A DNA stretch of 27,061 nt from Nitrosopumilus sp. UBA526 (lineage in GTDB: Archaea; Thermoproteota; Nitrososphaeria; Nitrososphaerales; Nitrosopumilaceae), in assembly GCA_002506665.1 (NCBI GenBank), contig DAXZ01000040.1:10144-37204 (forward strand), in the 5' to 3' direction. The notes under the pieces are model-generated. The model had not been told where the DNA came from. It made no database searches and saw nothing but the letters and a program-made list of their open reading frames with translations. Of this stretch, positions 16,476-22,562 are shown one piece after another. Each line of letters opens with the position of its first letter. Position 1 is the first letter of the stretch. Made by a program: the position numbers and the translations under genes.

Positions 16476-16500
16476 GCATGATTTTGAATCGGAATAAGAT
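16476..16500 (+). repeat. 25-bp direct repeat, left copy
   Basis: GCATGATTTTGAATCGGAATAAGAT in pieces GCATGATTTTGAATC and GGAATAAGAT. It differs by one base from the copy at 17469-17493. The two flank the LEA-like gene and its continuation. Confidence 0.7.
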
Positions 16501-16571
16501 TTGTATCTATGAACCGCTGATTAGACAGAACCGTCTCGATAACTTCACAGTATCTTACAGAATACTAATCA

Positions 16572-16769
16572 TCAATTCATACGTTCTAAAAGATCATCCT
16601 TCAGATCTGCCATCCTGTTTTTTGTTTGTGGGTCTAAATAACGACTGTTTATTATTCCCTGTCCAGATTCAACACCACATATTGCTTCAGCATCTATCAT
16701 CATAGCCTCAAGTTCTGGGCCTGCTAATTCGATGTCTATTCTTGAGTATGGGTGAAGTACGACTGCCAT
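16572..16769 (-). CDS. 65-residue frame, probable 3' part of the LEA-like gene after an in-frame TAG
   Basis: From ATG 16767-16769 the frame gives MAVVLHPYSRIDIELAG and a helical, acidic remainder ending LKDDLLERMN. Upstream of this ATG the frame stays open for 19 codons (QYQSIRQQCNEYANEVIDY) back to the TAG at 16827-16829, which is the stop of the LEA-like gene in the same frame. The composition either side of the TAG is alike (DNQ, stop, QYQS). So this may be the end of one 275-residue protein cut by a nonsense change (CAG to TAG), or a separate small protein. No family recognised. Confidence 0.45.
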   Translation of the reverse strand: MAVVLHPYSRIDIELAGPELEAMMIDAEAICGVESGQGIINSRYLDPQTKNRMADLKDDLLERMN

Positions 16770-16826
16770 ATAATCAATTACCTCATTGGCATATTCATTA
16801 CACTGTTGTCTGATTGATTGGTATTG

Positions 16827-17399
16827 CTACTGATTATCCGTTTCTTCATTGGCTGGTTGCTGACCTAGTAAATCAATGTCTTTAGTAAATGGTGTTTTAA
16901 AAGTTCCAAACGGTGAATCGTAATATGCCGTACCTACAACTTTTATGCTGATGTCTTTATCTAAAACAACATCGAAAACAGTACCAATTGTGCCAGTTGT
17001 TTTAAGTGTAATATCTGCATCAATCTCCCTTGCACTATTCTTTGGTATTGTGATATTATAAGGAAGTGTAATTTCTGCTACGTTGTTATTCCCGGCATAA
17101 ACATAAAGGTCAATTCTATCTAATTTTGCATTTATTGAATTTGGATTATATATGCACACAATCAGTCTAAGGTCAAACCCTTTAGAATAATAATCACATA
17201 CATCAAACTCAACAGATTCAAATGCTTTGTGTTCTGCAATATCTGTGTTGATAGATATTGCCATAAATAATACAATCATAGATACTACCACAACAGGAAT
17301 TATTAAGAATAATTTATTGAATCCTTTTTTGCCTGGTTCTGCTGGTGGGTCTTCGGGTAGTTTGGCAGGTGGTTCTGCTGGTGGGTCTGATGAACTCAA
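16827..17399 (-). CDS. Membrane-anchored LEA14/WHy-domain-like protein
   Basis: A 190-residue protein. A Pro/Glu-rich cytosolic start (PPAEPPAKLPEDPP) is followed by one transmembrane helix (LFLIIPVVVVSMIVLFMAI). The exported domain resembles the WHy/LEA-2 family: LRLIVCIYNPNSINAKLDRI, then VAEITLPYNITIPKNSAREI and an extended strand series. In that family 'NPN...' followed by an amphipathic strand and 'I..n....v.v.l' is typical. LEA-2 proteins are linked to desiccation or envelope stress, though the archaeal role is unclear. The start is TTG at 17399 with a TTTTAACA box about 30 nt upstream. It is flanked by 25-bp direct repeats, and the frame continues past its TAG. Confidence 0.72.
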   Translation of the reverse strand: MSSSDPPAEPPAKLPEDPPAEPGKKGFNKLFLIIPVVVVSMIVLFMAISINTDIAEHKAFESVEFDVCDYYSKGFDLRLIVCIYNPNSINAKLDRIDLYVYAGNNNVAEITLPYNITIPKNSAREIDADITLKTTGTIGTVFDVVLDKDISIKVVGTAYYDSPFGTFKTPFTKDIDLLGQQPANEETDNQ

Positions 17400-17468
17400 T
17401 CAGGTTTCAGATTATTGCTATGTGTTAAAAGGGTTATGAGGGATTTTTGGAATAAGATTTGTATTCAA

Positions 17469-17493
17469 GCATGACTTTGAATCGGAATAAGAT
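17469..17493 (+). repeat. 25-bp direct repeat, right copy
   Basis: One mismatch to 16476-16500. A further partial unit GGAATAAGATTTGTAT at 17449-17464 repeats 16491-16506. The motif is therefore present in a rolled, tandem-like form on this side. Confidence 0.7.
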
Positions 17494-17540
17494 CAGTATT
17501 TTGTGCCTGTATAGCTAACACCCGAATTCGCAACAGTACC

Positions 17541-17629
17541 TCAAAAATAATACCAATAATTTTTATTGTTTGCAAACATACAACGTATAATGAAGTTTAG
17601 GTACGAAAAGCTAGGCATGACCTAAACAG
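17541..17629. repeat. Cassette, HisK-side half (copy C, separated part)
   Basis: Starting tcaaaaataataccaataa, this is the reverse complement of 20731-20789 upstream of the histidine kinase. It continues into a HisK-like start (MKFRYEKLGMT, stop) and the 23-base end repeat (17607-17629). The other half of the same cassette lies 600 nt away at 18187-18329. Confidence 0.75.
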
Positions 17630-17639
17630 ATACAGAAAA

Positions 17640-18089
17640 TTATTTTCTTAAATTCCTATATTTCCTTAAGAAAATTAATCCAACAACAAAAAATGGAATA
17701 CTCCAAAGAGAGGTTATTGTTGCACCAATTATTAATTCTAACTGGATGTTAGGATGGTTTACTGTAAATATATTATACAATTCAAAAAATACGCTTTTAA
17801 AACCTAGGAAAAGTAAAACTATACTGATAATAAGATACATATTTTTCTTGTATGTTGGGAATTTTTTCCCAATAACTAACACAAGGATTGCAATGCATGT
17901 TATAACTGCAAATATTATTGGATAAGCAACGAGTGCTGATGCCCACCATATTTCGCAGTTTTTGGTTTGTACATCATACCTGTGTGTTTGGGGGCAATCT
18001 AATCCAATTATAGGAGAATCTACTCCAAAAATATCTTGAGGGACAAGCATCATTAATACTACTAGTGAAAAAATAAAAAGAATTCTCAT
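17640..18089 (-). CDS. Small membrane protein with exported Cys-pair, paralog B
   Basis: A 149-residue paralog of the protein at 14915-15349. It has the same signal helix (MRILFIFSLVVLMMLV), the same outside loop with two Cys (DCPQTHRYDVQTKNCEIWW) and a nearly invariant stretch GKKFPTYKKNMYLIIS between helices. It has three membrane helices and a KYRNLRK tail. It carries a few extra residues (SLWS) in the last helix. The conserved loop and the preserved frame in both copies suggest selection. The ATG overlaps the stop of a decayed upstream frame (TAATG). Function unknown. Confidence 0.72.
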   Translation of the reverse strand: MRILFIFSLVVLMMLVPQDIFGVDSPIIGLDCPQTHRYDVQTKNCEIWWASALVAYPIIFAVITCIAILVLVIGKKFPTYKKNMYLIISIVLLFLGFKSVFFELYNIFTVNHPNIQLELIIGATITSLWSIPFFVVGLIFLRKYRNLRK

Positions 18090-18261
18090 TACCCAGTTAC
18101 CGTAACGTTACTGTGTAAATGAGTTATTGTGTGTGCTGTAGATCCTGCAACTGCAGAGATTCTTCTATTTGTGCTTCTGCATAATTCATACCACTAAATG
18201 GCAAAATCATAGTAACAACCAAAGAGGCAAACAGGACTGTTTTTTTCGTTCTCCAAGTCAT
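18089..18261 (-). pseudogene. Internally deleted exported protein (signal peptide plus tail)
   Basis: From ATG 18261 a 45-codon frame gives a signal peptide MTWRTKKTVLFASLVVTMIL and then PFSGMNYAEA. This is almost the same DNA as at 20841, and the frame stops at 18124-18126. In another frame the DNA goes on as AVAGSTAHTITHLH and SNVTVTG, stopping at 18089-18091 and overlapping the next ATG. So the start and the end of a gene are joined out of frame and the middle is lost. Confidence 0.65.
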
Positions 18262-18329
18262 TAATTAGGGTAAAACATGTTATTATATTACAATTAATAT
18301 TGTGTTGCGGTATGCCTTTGTATAATCAA
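18187..18329. repeat. Promoter/signal-peptide cassette copy C
   Basis: Contains the signal-peptide start on the minus strand (ATG 18261), the symmetric AT box (tattatatta, 18281-18290) and a plus-strand ATG at 18312. Each ATG is about 24-25 nt from the centre of the box. This is the only copy in which the 'MPLYNQ' side leads into a long open gene (18312-19115). Confidence 0.85.
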
Positions 18330-19115
18330 GCGTATGGTAATTTAATGTCATACAAAGTATATGTCAGGCCTGCAGCTCACAGCATGTATGGCTATACCAT
18401 ACAGAGGAAATCAAAACATCAACAAAACGCACTAGATTTGTTACAAACTTTGTTTGTTAATGGGTCATGTACCACATGGGAGATGGCTAAAAATAAATCT
18501 CACAAAATAACCATAATAAGAAATCAAGAAAAAATATTCAGACGGCTATTAGTTGGCAGAACTGATAGGGCAAGATACTCTGGTGGCATACTAGATAGTG
18601 GTCTTGTAGTAAAAGAAAAACACACAAAACCATATAGCAGATATCGTTTGTCGTTATATGGTATACTGTACTGTTTGGATACCACATATCCTAGAAAAAA
18701 AGACATTGATGTTATGACATCCAAATACGCATTTTTACTTCCAAAGATATTTGGAAGATGGAAGGAATTAAAATCTATTTTGGGGTCTGATGTATATAAT
18801 CTGCAAATCTTGGCCAAAACAATATACCTGAATAATCTAAAGATGGCGCGCACAGATAACCCGCTGTATGAGCTAATGTCATTTATTCACATAAAGTACA
18901 GACGAAACTTTGAATCAATATCAGAAGTTGAATTAGCAGAACAAATATCATATTGGTTTTATACCTTTTTGCTATACCGGGATAAATCTCAAAAACTAAA
19001 AAATATACTAGCATCAGATGCACATCTACAAAAATGGTATATGGATTTTTTCAATCAAGCAAAAAACTATTACATCCAAAGGCTACACACAATAAAAAAC
19101 TTTGATTTAGTTTAG
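18312..19115 (+). CDS. Hypothetical protein, putative winged-helix N-terminus
   Basis: A 267-residue soluble, Lys/Tyr-rich protein. The region NALDLLQTLFVNGSCTTWEM, then GILDSGLVVKEKHTKPYSRY and RLSLYGILYCL, resembles a winged helix-turn-helix of the type found in archaeal regulators. The rest is helical and I do not recognise it. The ATG at 18312 is chosen because it lies 25 nt from the cassette's AT box and other cassette copies keep the same MPLYNQ start. A TTG at 18300 and an ATG at 18345 are alternatives. It diverges from the signal-peptide frame at 18261 and ends 2 nt from the convergent response regulator. Control of the cassette genes is inference. Confidence 0.65.
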   Translation: MPLYNQAYGNLMSYKVYVRPAAHSMYGYTIQRKSKHQQNALDLLQTLFVNGSCTTWEMAKNKSHKITIIRNQEKIFRRLLVGRTDRARYSGGILDSGLVVKEKHTKPYSRYRLSLYGILYCLDTTYPRKKDIDVMTSKYAFLLPKIFGRWKELKSILGSDVYNLQILAKTIYLNNLKMARTDNPLYELMSFIHIKYRRNFESISEVELAEQISYWFYTFLLYRDKSQKLKNILASDAHLQKWYMDFFNQAKNYYIQRLHTIKNFDLV

Positions 19116-19117
19116 GA

Positions 19118-19486
19118 TTATTTTGCATGTTTTTTTATTATTTTGCGTAATATGTCAAGCTTAATTGGCTTGTTTATCAGTCCTGCAAGAGATCTATCTT
19201 TTGCGTTCTTGTATTTTATGTCATCTAGCATATAGCTTGAGATAAAGACGACTTTTGCATTATGATCATACTTTATTATACGTAAAAAAGCCTCATACCC
19301 ATCAATCACAGGCATCTTAACATCTAAAAACACAATATCTGGATTAAATTCTTGATACTTTAAAACAGCACTATTTCCATTTGTAATTGCAAGCACATCA
19401 TGACCTTCATTAATTAGCAATAATTGTAGGGATTCAAGAAAGTCATAATCATCATCTACTATGAGGATCTTTTTTACACTTGACAT
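19118..19486 (-). CDS. Single-domain response regulator (CheY-like receiver)
   Basis: A 122-residue receiver domain without an output domain. The acidic pocket is VDDD (10-13), the phosphoacceptor is Asp55 in IVFLDVKMP, and the switch Ser is in VVFISSY (about 83). The conserved Lys is at 106 in INKPIK. It should take a phosphate from the histidine kinase whose gene overlaps it by 13 nt upstream. As there is no DNA-binding part, the signal must go on to another protein. The ATG at 19486 reads MSSVKKILIVDDD. Confidence 0.93.
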   Translation of the reverse strand: MSSVKKILIVDDDYDFLESLQLLLINEGHDVLAITNGNSAVLKYQEFNPDIVFLDVKMPVIDGYEAFLRIIKYDHNAKVVFISSYMLDDIKYKNAKDRSLAGLINKPIKLDILRKIIKKHAK

Positions 19487-20727
19487 GATACACTATTTTT
19501 TGGCAGATGTATAGTAAAAGTTATCGGATCATCCTTTACAATAATGGTGCCATTATGTTGCTCTATGATATTTTTGCAACTAGTAAGACCAAGCCCTGTA
19601 CCTTGCATCTTTGTAGTAAATAGCGGTTCAAATATTTTAGAGATATTTTGTTTAGGGATAACGCCAGAGTTCTCAAAGGACAATACCGCCATATCTTCTT
19701 TGTCAGATAATTTGATTGTAATATAACCAGTATCATTATCAATTGCTTGGACTGCATTTAGTATTAAATTTGCAAAAACAAACTCTAATTTTTCAGAGTC
19801 ACAAAGTATGGTTATGTCATTTTCTGGAATGCTTAGCTTTATGTTTTTAGGCATTATTATAATATCTAAGGAATGATAAAGTATCTCATGTATTGATGCA
19901 GGTTCTAAAACAAATGGAACTGTACGAATATAGTTTAGTACACCTTCTATTTGGTGTGACATTCGTTTTACGGCGCGATTGATTCTATGTATCTCATCAT
20001 CAAATAACTTTGAATTGTTATATTTTTGAAGTAATGTTACAGAATTACGTATTGTGCCTAACGGATTTCTCATATCATGAGCAATTATTGTTGCAAATTC
20101 TCCTATTGTGGTAAATTTTTCATCTTTAATTTTTTGTTTAGTATATTTGGTAAACATTTTCAAGATAAATGAGATCATAAGGATATGGATTATTACATTA
20201 ATTATGCAAAATATTATTTGCAATAGTATCAACTGTTTTGAGTGTGTATCAATATCTTGCCCAAGCTTTTCTGTGAGAACACCGGATAGTGTGACTAGAT
20301 TGTTACCTAGTTCTTCTATATCTTTTATTTCTTGAGAGGAGGCGTTCTCTTTTGATACTAGTTTAGAAATATCATTCTTGTACTTTTCAAATTGTTTTAC
20401 TATATTGTTCCAGTCAGTGGTGAATTGTAATGGGAGTGGCGGGATTGATAGACCTGAGAACTCGCCACCATATTTTAGAAAATGAATGTTATCTTCTAAT
20501 TTTTCAAGTGCCAAAGAAACATTATGCTCATGTGTTTTATCATGAAACAATACTTGATTTATCTCAATTTGAACTTGACCTGTTAATATTCTATTTTTTC
20601 CTGCAACATTTACAATGTTTCCAGTAAGGATCATCTGGGATTCAAAATGAATAATAACTAAAAAGCTTGCAATTATGAGGGCAATTTGTAATGTAACTAT
20701 GACGGTAATTTTGTACTTAAACTTCAT
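19474..20727 (-). CDS. Membrane sensor histidine kinase with PilJ/NIT-like sensor
   Basis: A 417-residue kinase. Membrane helix 1 spans about 7-27 and helix 2 about 165-190. Between them lies an outside sensor domain beginning NVAGKNRILTGQVQIEIN, which resembles the 'AGrQRmLsQri' helix of PilJ/type IV pili sensor domains. The DHp helix is GEFATIIAHDMRNPLGTIRN with phospho-His at 217. The N-box is LILNAVQAI (N324), and the G-box pair includes QGTGLGLTSC (about 376-385). So the catalytic domain is complete. It overlaps the receiver gene by 13 nt. Its promoter lies in cassette copy D, shared with the exported protein at 20841; other cassette copies keep only its first codons (MKF-RY). Confidence 0.93.
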   Translation of the reverse strand: MKFKYKITVIVTLQIALIIASFLVIIHFESQMILTGNIVNVAGKNRILTGQVQIEINQVLFHDKTHEHNVSLALEKLEDNIHFLKYGGEFSGLSIPPLPLQFTTDWNNIVKQFEKYKNDISKLVSKENASSQEIKDIEELGNNLVTLSGVLTEKLGQDIDTHSKQLILLQIIFCIINVIIHILMISFILKMFTKYTKQKIKDEKFTTIGEFATIIAHDMRNPLGTIRNSVTLLQKYNNSKLFDDEIHRINRAVKRMSHQIEGVLNYIRTVPFVLEPASIHEILYHSLDIIIMPKNIKLSIPENDITILCDSEKLEFVFANLILNAVQAIDNDTGYITIKLSDKEDMAVLSFENSGVIPKQNISKIFEPLFTTKMQGTGLGLTSCKNIIEQHNGTIIVKDDPITFTIHLPKNSVSCQV

Positions 20728-20840
20728 TATACGTTGTATGTTTGCAAATAATAAAAATTATTGGTATTATTTTTGAGTATACAAAGGCATACCGCAACAC
20801 AATATCAATTGTAATATAATAACATGTTTTACCCTAATTA
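20728..20840. promoter_or_regulatory. Divergent promoter region, cassette copy D (inverted)
   Basis: Between two divergent genes. For the plus gene, TATAAT at 20815-20820 is about 24 nt before the ATG at 20841. For the kinase, an AT-rich TTTTTATTATTTG lies about 25-30 nt before its ATG. A vestigial minus-strand ATG at 20790 gives MPLYTQK and a stop, 51 nt from the plus ATG as in the other copies. The whole stretch is the reverse complement of the cassettes at 14.75, 16.24 and 17.54/18.2 kb. Confidence 0.75.
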
Positions 20841-21656
20841 ATGACTTGGAGAACGAAAAAAACAGTCCTGTTTGCCTCTTTGGTTGTTACTATGATTTTA
20901 CCATTTAGTGTGATGGATATAGCACAAGCAGAACCGCCTAGTACAGAAAGATACAGTGCTCAAGACATACAAACTGCGGTGGAAAAAGCAGATAGATTCA
21001 TCACTCAGGAGAATTTCTTAATATCAATTGATGAAGAATCTGCCTCTAGTGTAATGTCAAATCATGAACTTGATATAATCAATGATTTTATTGCAATGCA
21101 AAATGATTATGTTAGAAAAGTAATGGCAAATCCTAATGAAAAACACTCATTTGATCCAGAATTACAGAATAAATTTTCTGAATTAATAGAGGAAATCAAA
21201 GAAAATAAGAATCGAGTTAGAGAAGTAGATTATATATCCAATTGGATTCTTCCTGAGGCATTTGCATGGGCTGATGTATGTGGCGGTTCGTTAAACAACC
21301 CACATCCAGAATATATTAGAAAAGATATCCGCAAAACTAATACAGTAACAGAGGCCCAATACATTGTAGTAGGTTGGGGATATAGTGAAGTTCCATTTTA
21401 TGCATCATATGTGTGGTGGGGGTTTACTGATGACTTGGTTGACTATGGCAAACAAATAACTGCATACAATTGTAATCATGGTGCATTTCGAGATCAGATA
21501 GTTATTGAACATCATGATGATTCACAATGGCATTTGATGAAACAAATCAAAGAACCAAACCCGGCATTTGATGATTATGTGCAACCGGTTTGGTGGTGGA
21601 TCTACTATACCGCGGTATGGCACAATGATGAGATAGGAACTCCTACACCGTGGTAA
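20841..21656 (+). CDS. Exported protein of unknown function
   Basis: A 271-residue protein with a clear signal peptide (MTWRTKKTVLFASLVVTMIL, cleavage probably after AQA at residue 30). A helical charged part (35-130) is followed by a Trp/Tyr/His-rich C-terminal domain: WADVCGG, VVGWGYSEVPFYASYVWWGF, YNCNHGAFRDQI and PVWWWIYYTAVWHNDE. Two Cys (in DVCGG and YNCNHG) could pair. No family recognised. The first 70 coding bases are nearly identical to those at 18261, although the mature parts are unrelated. It starts a three-gene run with two small membrane proteins (overlap 7 nt, then a 1-nt gap). Confidence 0.82.
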   Translation: MTWRTKKTVLFASLVVTMILPFSVMDIAQAEPPSTERYSAQDIQTAVEKADRFITQENFLISIDEESASSVMSNHELDIINDFIAMQNDYVRKVMANPNEKHSFDPELQNKFSELIEEIKENKNRVREVDYISNWILPEAFAWADVCGGSLNNPHPEYIRKDIRKTNTVTEAQYIVVGWGYSEVPFYASYVWWGFTDDLVDYGKQITAYNCNHGAFRDQIVIEHHDDSQWHLMKQIKEPNPAFDDYVQPVWWWIYYTAVWHNDEIGTPTPW

Positions 21657-21871
21657 TCCCTACTTTTTTTATATTAAGATTGTATGGAATTATCTCGTTA
21701 TCTATATTGATAAATATAATATTTTGGGGGACTGAACTTTGGAGATCAGACAGTTTAATGACTCGTGAATCTTTTATACTGTTGAGTAGTCTAGAAATTT
21801 TCTTTTTTGTTGGACTTTGTTTACTTTTTAGAGATACCTTGTATAATTACAGGAATGAGCAGTTAGTATAA
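21650..21871 (+). CDS. Small two-helix membrane protein
   Basis: A 73-residue protein with two hydrophobic helices (about 4-26 and 43-61) and a basic/polar end RDTLYNYRNEQ. The start is a GTG at 21650 that overlaps the stop of the exported protein by 7 nt, so translation is probably coupled. Unknown function; it may anchor the exported protein or the next membrane protein. Confidence 0.55.
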   Translation: MVIPTFFILRLYGIISLSILINIIFWGTELWRSDSLMTRESFILLSSLEIFFFVGLCLLFRDTLYNYRNEQLV

Positions 21872-21872
21872 C

Positions 21873-22067
21873 ATGGCTAGTTTTCTTTGGTATCTATTAC
21901 CGACATTTTTTGGATTTGTAGGATATGCCATTGTTGCAAATGCAGTAGGATATGAAAACAAGAAAGTAATTAGAAAAAGTCTGAAAATTGCCAGTATTTT
22001 TACAACAATAATTATAGCATTACTTGTACGGGTTATTATAAATGCTAATTTTTTCTATAATCCTTGA
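21873..22067 (+). CDS. Small two-helix membrane protein
   Basis: A 64-residue protein with helices at about 3-25 (FLWYLLPTFFGFVGYAIVAN) and 39-58, joined by a basic cytosolic loop (YENKKVIRKSLK). The basic loop predicts both ends outside. The ATG at 21873 is 1 nt after the stop of the preceding small membrane gene. Last gene of the three-gene run; no family recognised. Confidence 0.6.
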   Translation: MASFLWYLLPTFFGFVGYAIVANAVGYENKKVIRKSLKIASIFTTIIIALLVRVIINANFFYNP

Positions 22068-22234
22068 TGGCCGAGGGCTGGACTAACAAGTTTGACTTTG
22101 AATGAATAAAAACAACAATAACTTTTGCATAATTCCAAATTTTGCCTAGGGATATCTTAAGAAGACAGTACAAGCTTGTCCAAGACCCCTAACCATTAGT
22201 CTTTGATGGGTAGTGCTCGAGTCAAATTATGTGA

Positions 22235-22246
22235 CATATTTTAAAA
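22235..22246 (+). promoter_or_regulatory. TATA-like box before the Sm-like gene
   Basis: CATATTTTAAAA would place transcription start at about 22262-22268, some 30-37 nt before the GTG start at 22299. The rest of the 231-nt gap (22068-22298) shows no RNA gene or repeat that I can support. Confidence 0.45.
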
Positions 22247-22298
22247 GAGGTAAGGCTTTTATGCTAGAGAACAAGGTTGCAAAACAAGTGAGCAATAG

Positions 22299-22544
22299 GT
22301 GTCCCAACCAAATAGTGCAAAAAGACCTCTGACAATCCTTCAAAAAAGTACAAAGAAGAAGGTTACTGTAAGATTAAAAAACGAAGTGGAATACAAGGGA
22401 AAGATGGACAATGTCGATTCATATATGAACTTGATAATGACTGATGCCGAGGAGATTCATGACGGTAGAACAATTGCAAACTATGGCAGAGTTATTGTAA
22501 GGGGCAACAACGTATTATTTATCAAGCTAGAAAATGATCTCTAG
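22299..22544 (+). CDS. Archaeal Sm-like protein (SmAP/LSm)
   Basis: An 81-residue Sm-fold RNA-binding protein that should form a heptameric ring. The Sm1 motif region is KKVTVRLKNEVEYKGKMDNVD, quoted as VTVRLKNEVEYKG and MDNVDSYMNL; the 'D..MN' signature is typical. The Sm2 motif is NYGRVIVRGNNVLFI, close to the consensus 'g.v.iRG.nv..I'. The start is GTG at 22299. It probably joins RNA metabolism (tRNA/sRNA processing, exosome-related). It lies 18 nt before metK (from the preferred metK ATG) on the same strand, so the two may be co-transcribed. Confidence 0.95.
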   Translation: MSQPNSAKRPLTILQKSTKKKVTVRLKNEVEYKGKMDNVDSYMNLIMTDAEEIHDGRTIANYGRVIVRGNNVLFIKLENDL

Positions 22545-22562
22545 TTTATCATGGGTGGTTTT

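Noticed and set aside
16439..16705. 88-codon plus-strand frame
   Set aside because: It overlaps the better-supported minus frame at 16572 and the 25-bp repeat; no protein-like pattern.
22068..22298. Possible C/D-box sRNA (TTGATGG-type boxes)
   Set aside because: Neither a proper RTGATGA/CTGA pair nor the C'/D' boxes are in the right spacing.
22261..22332. A 23-codon upstream frame overlapping the start of the Sm-like gene
   Set aside because: The TATA-like box at 22235-22246 predicts transcription start at or after this ATG, so the ATG is probably not in the mRNA. The peptide shows nothing recognisable.
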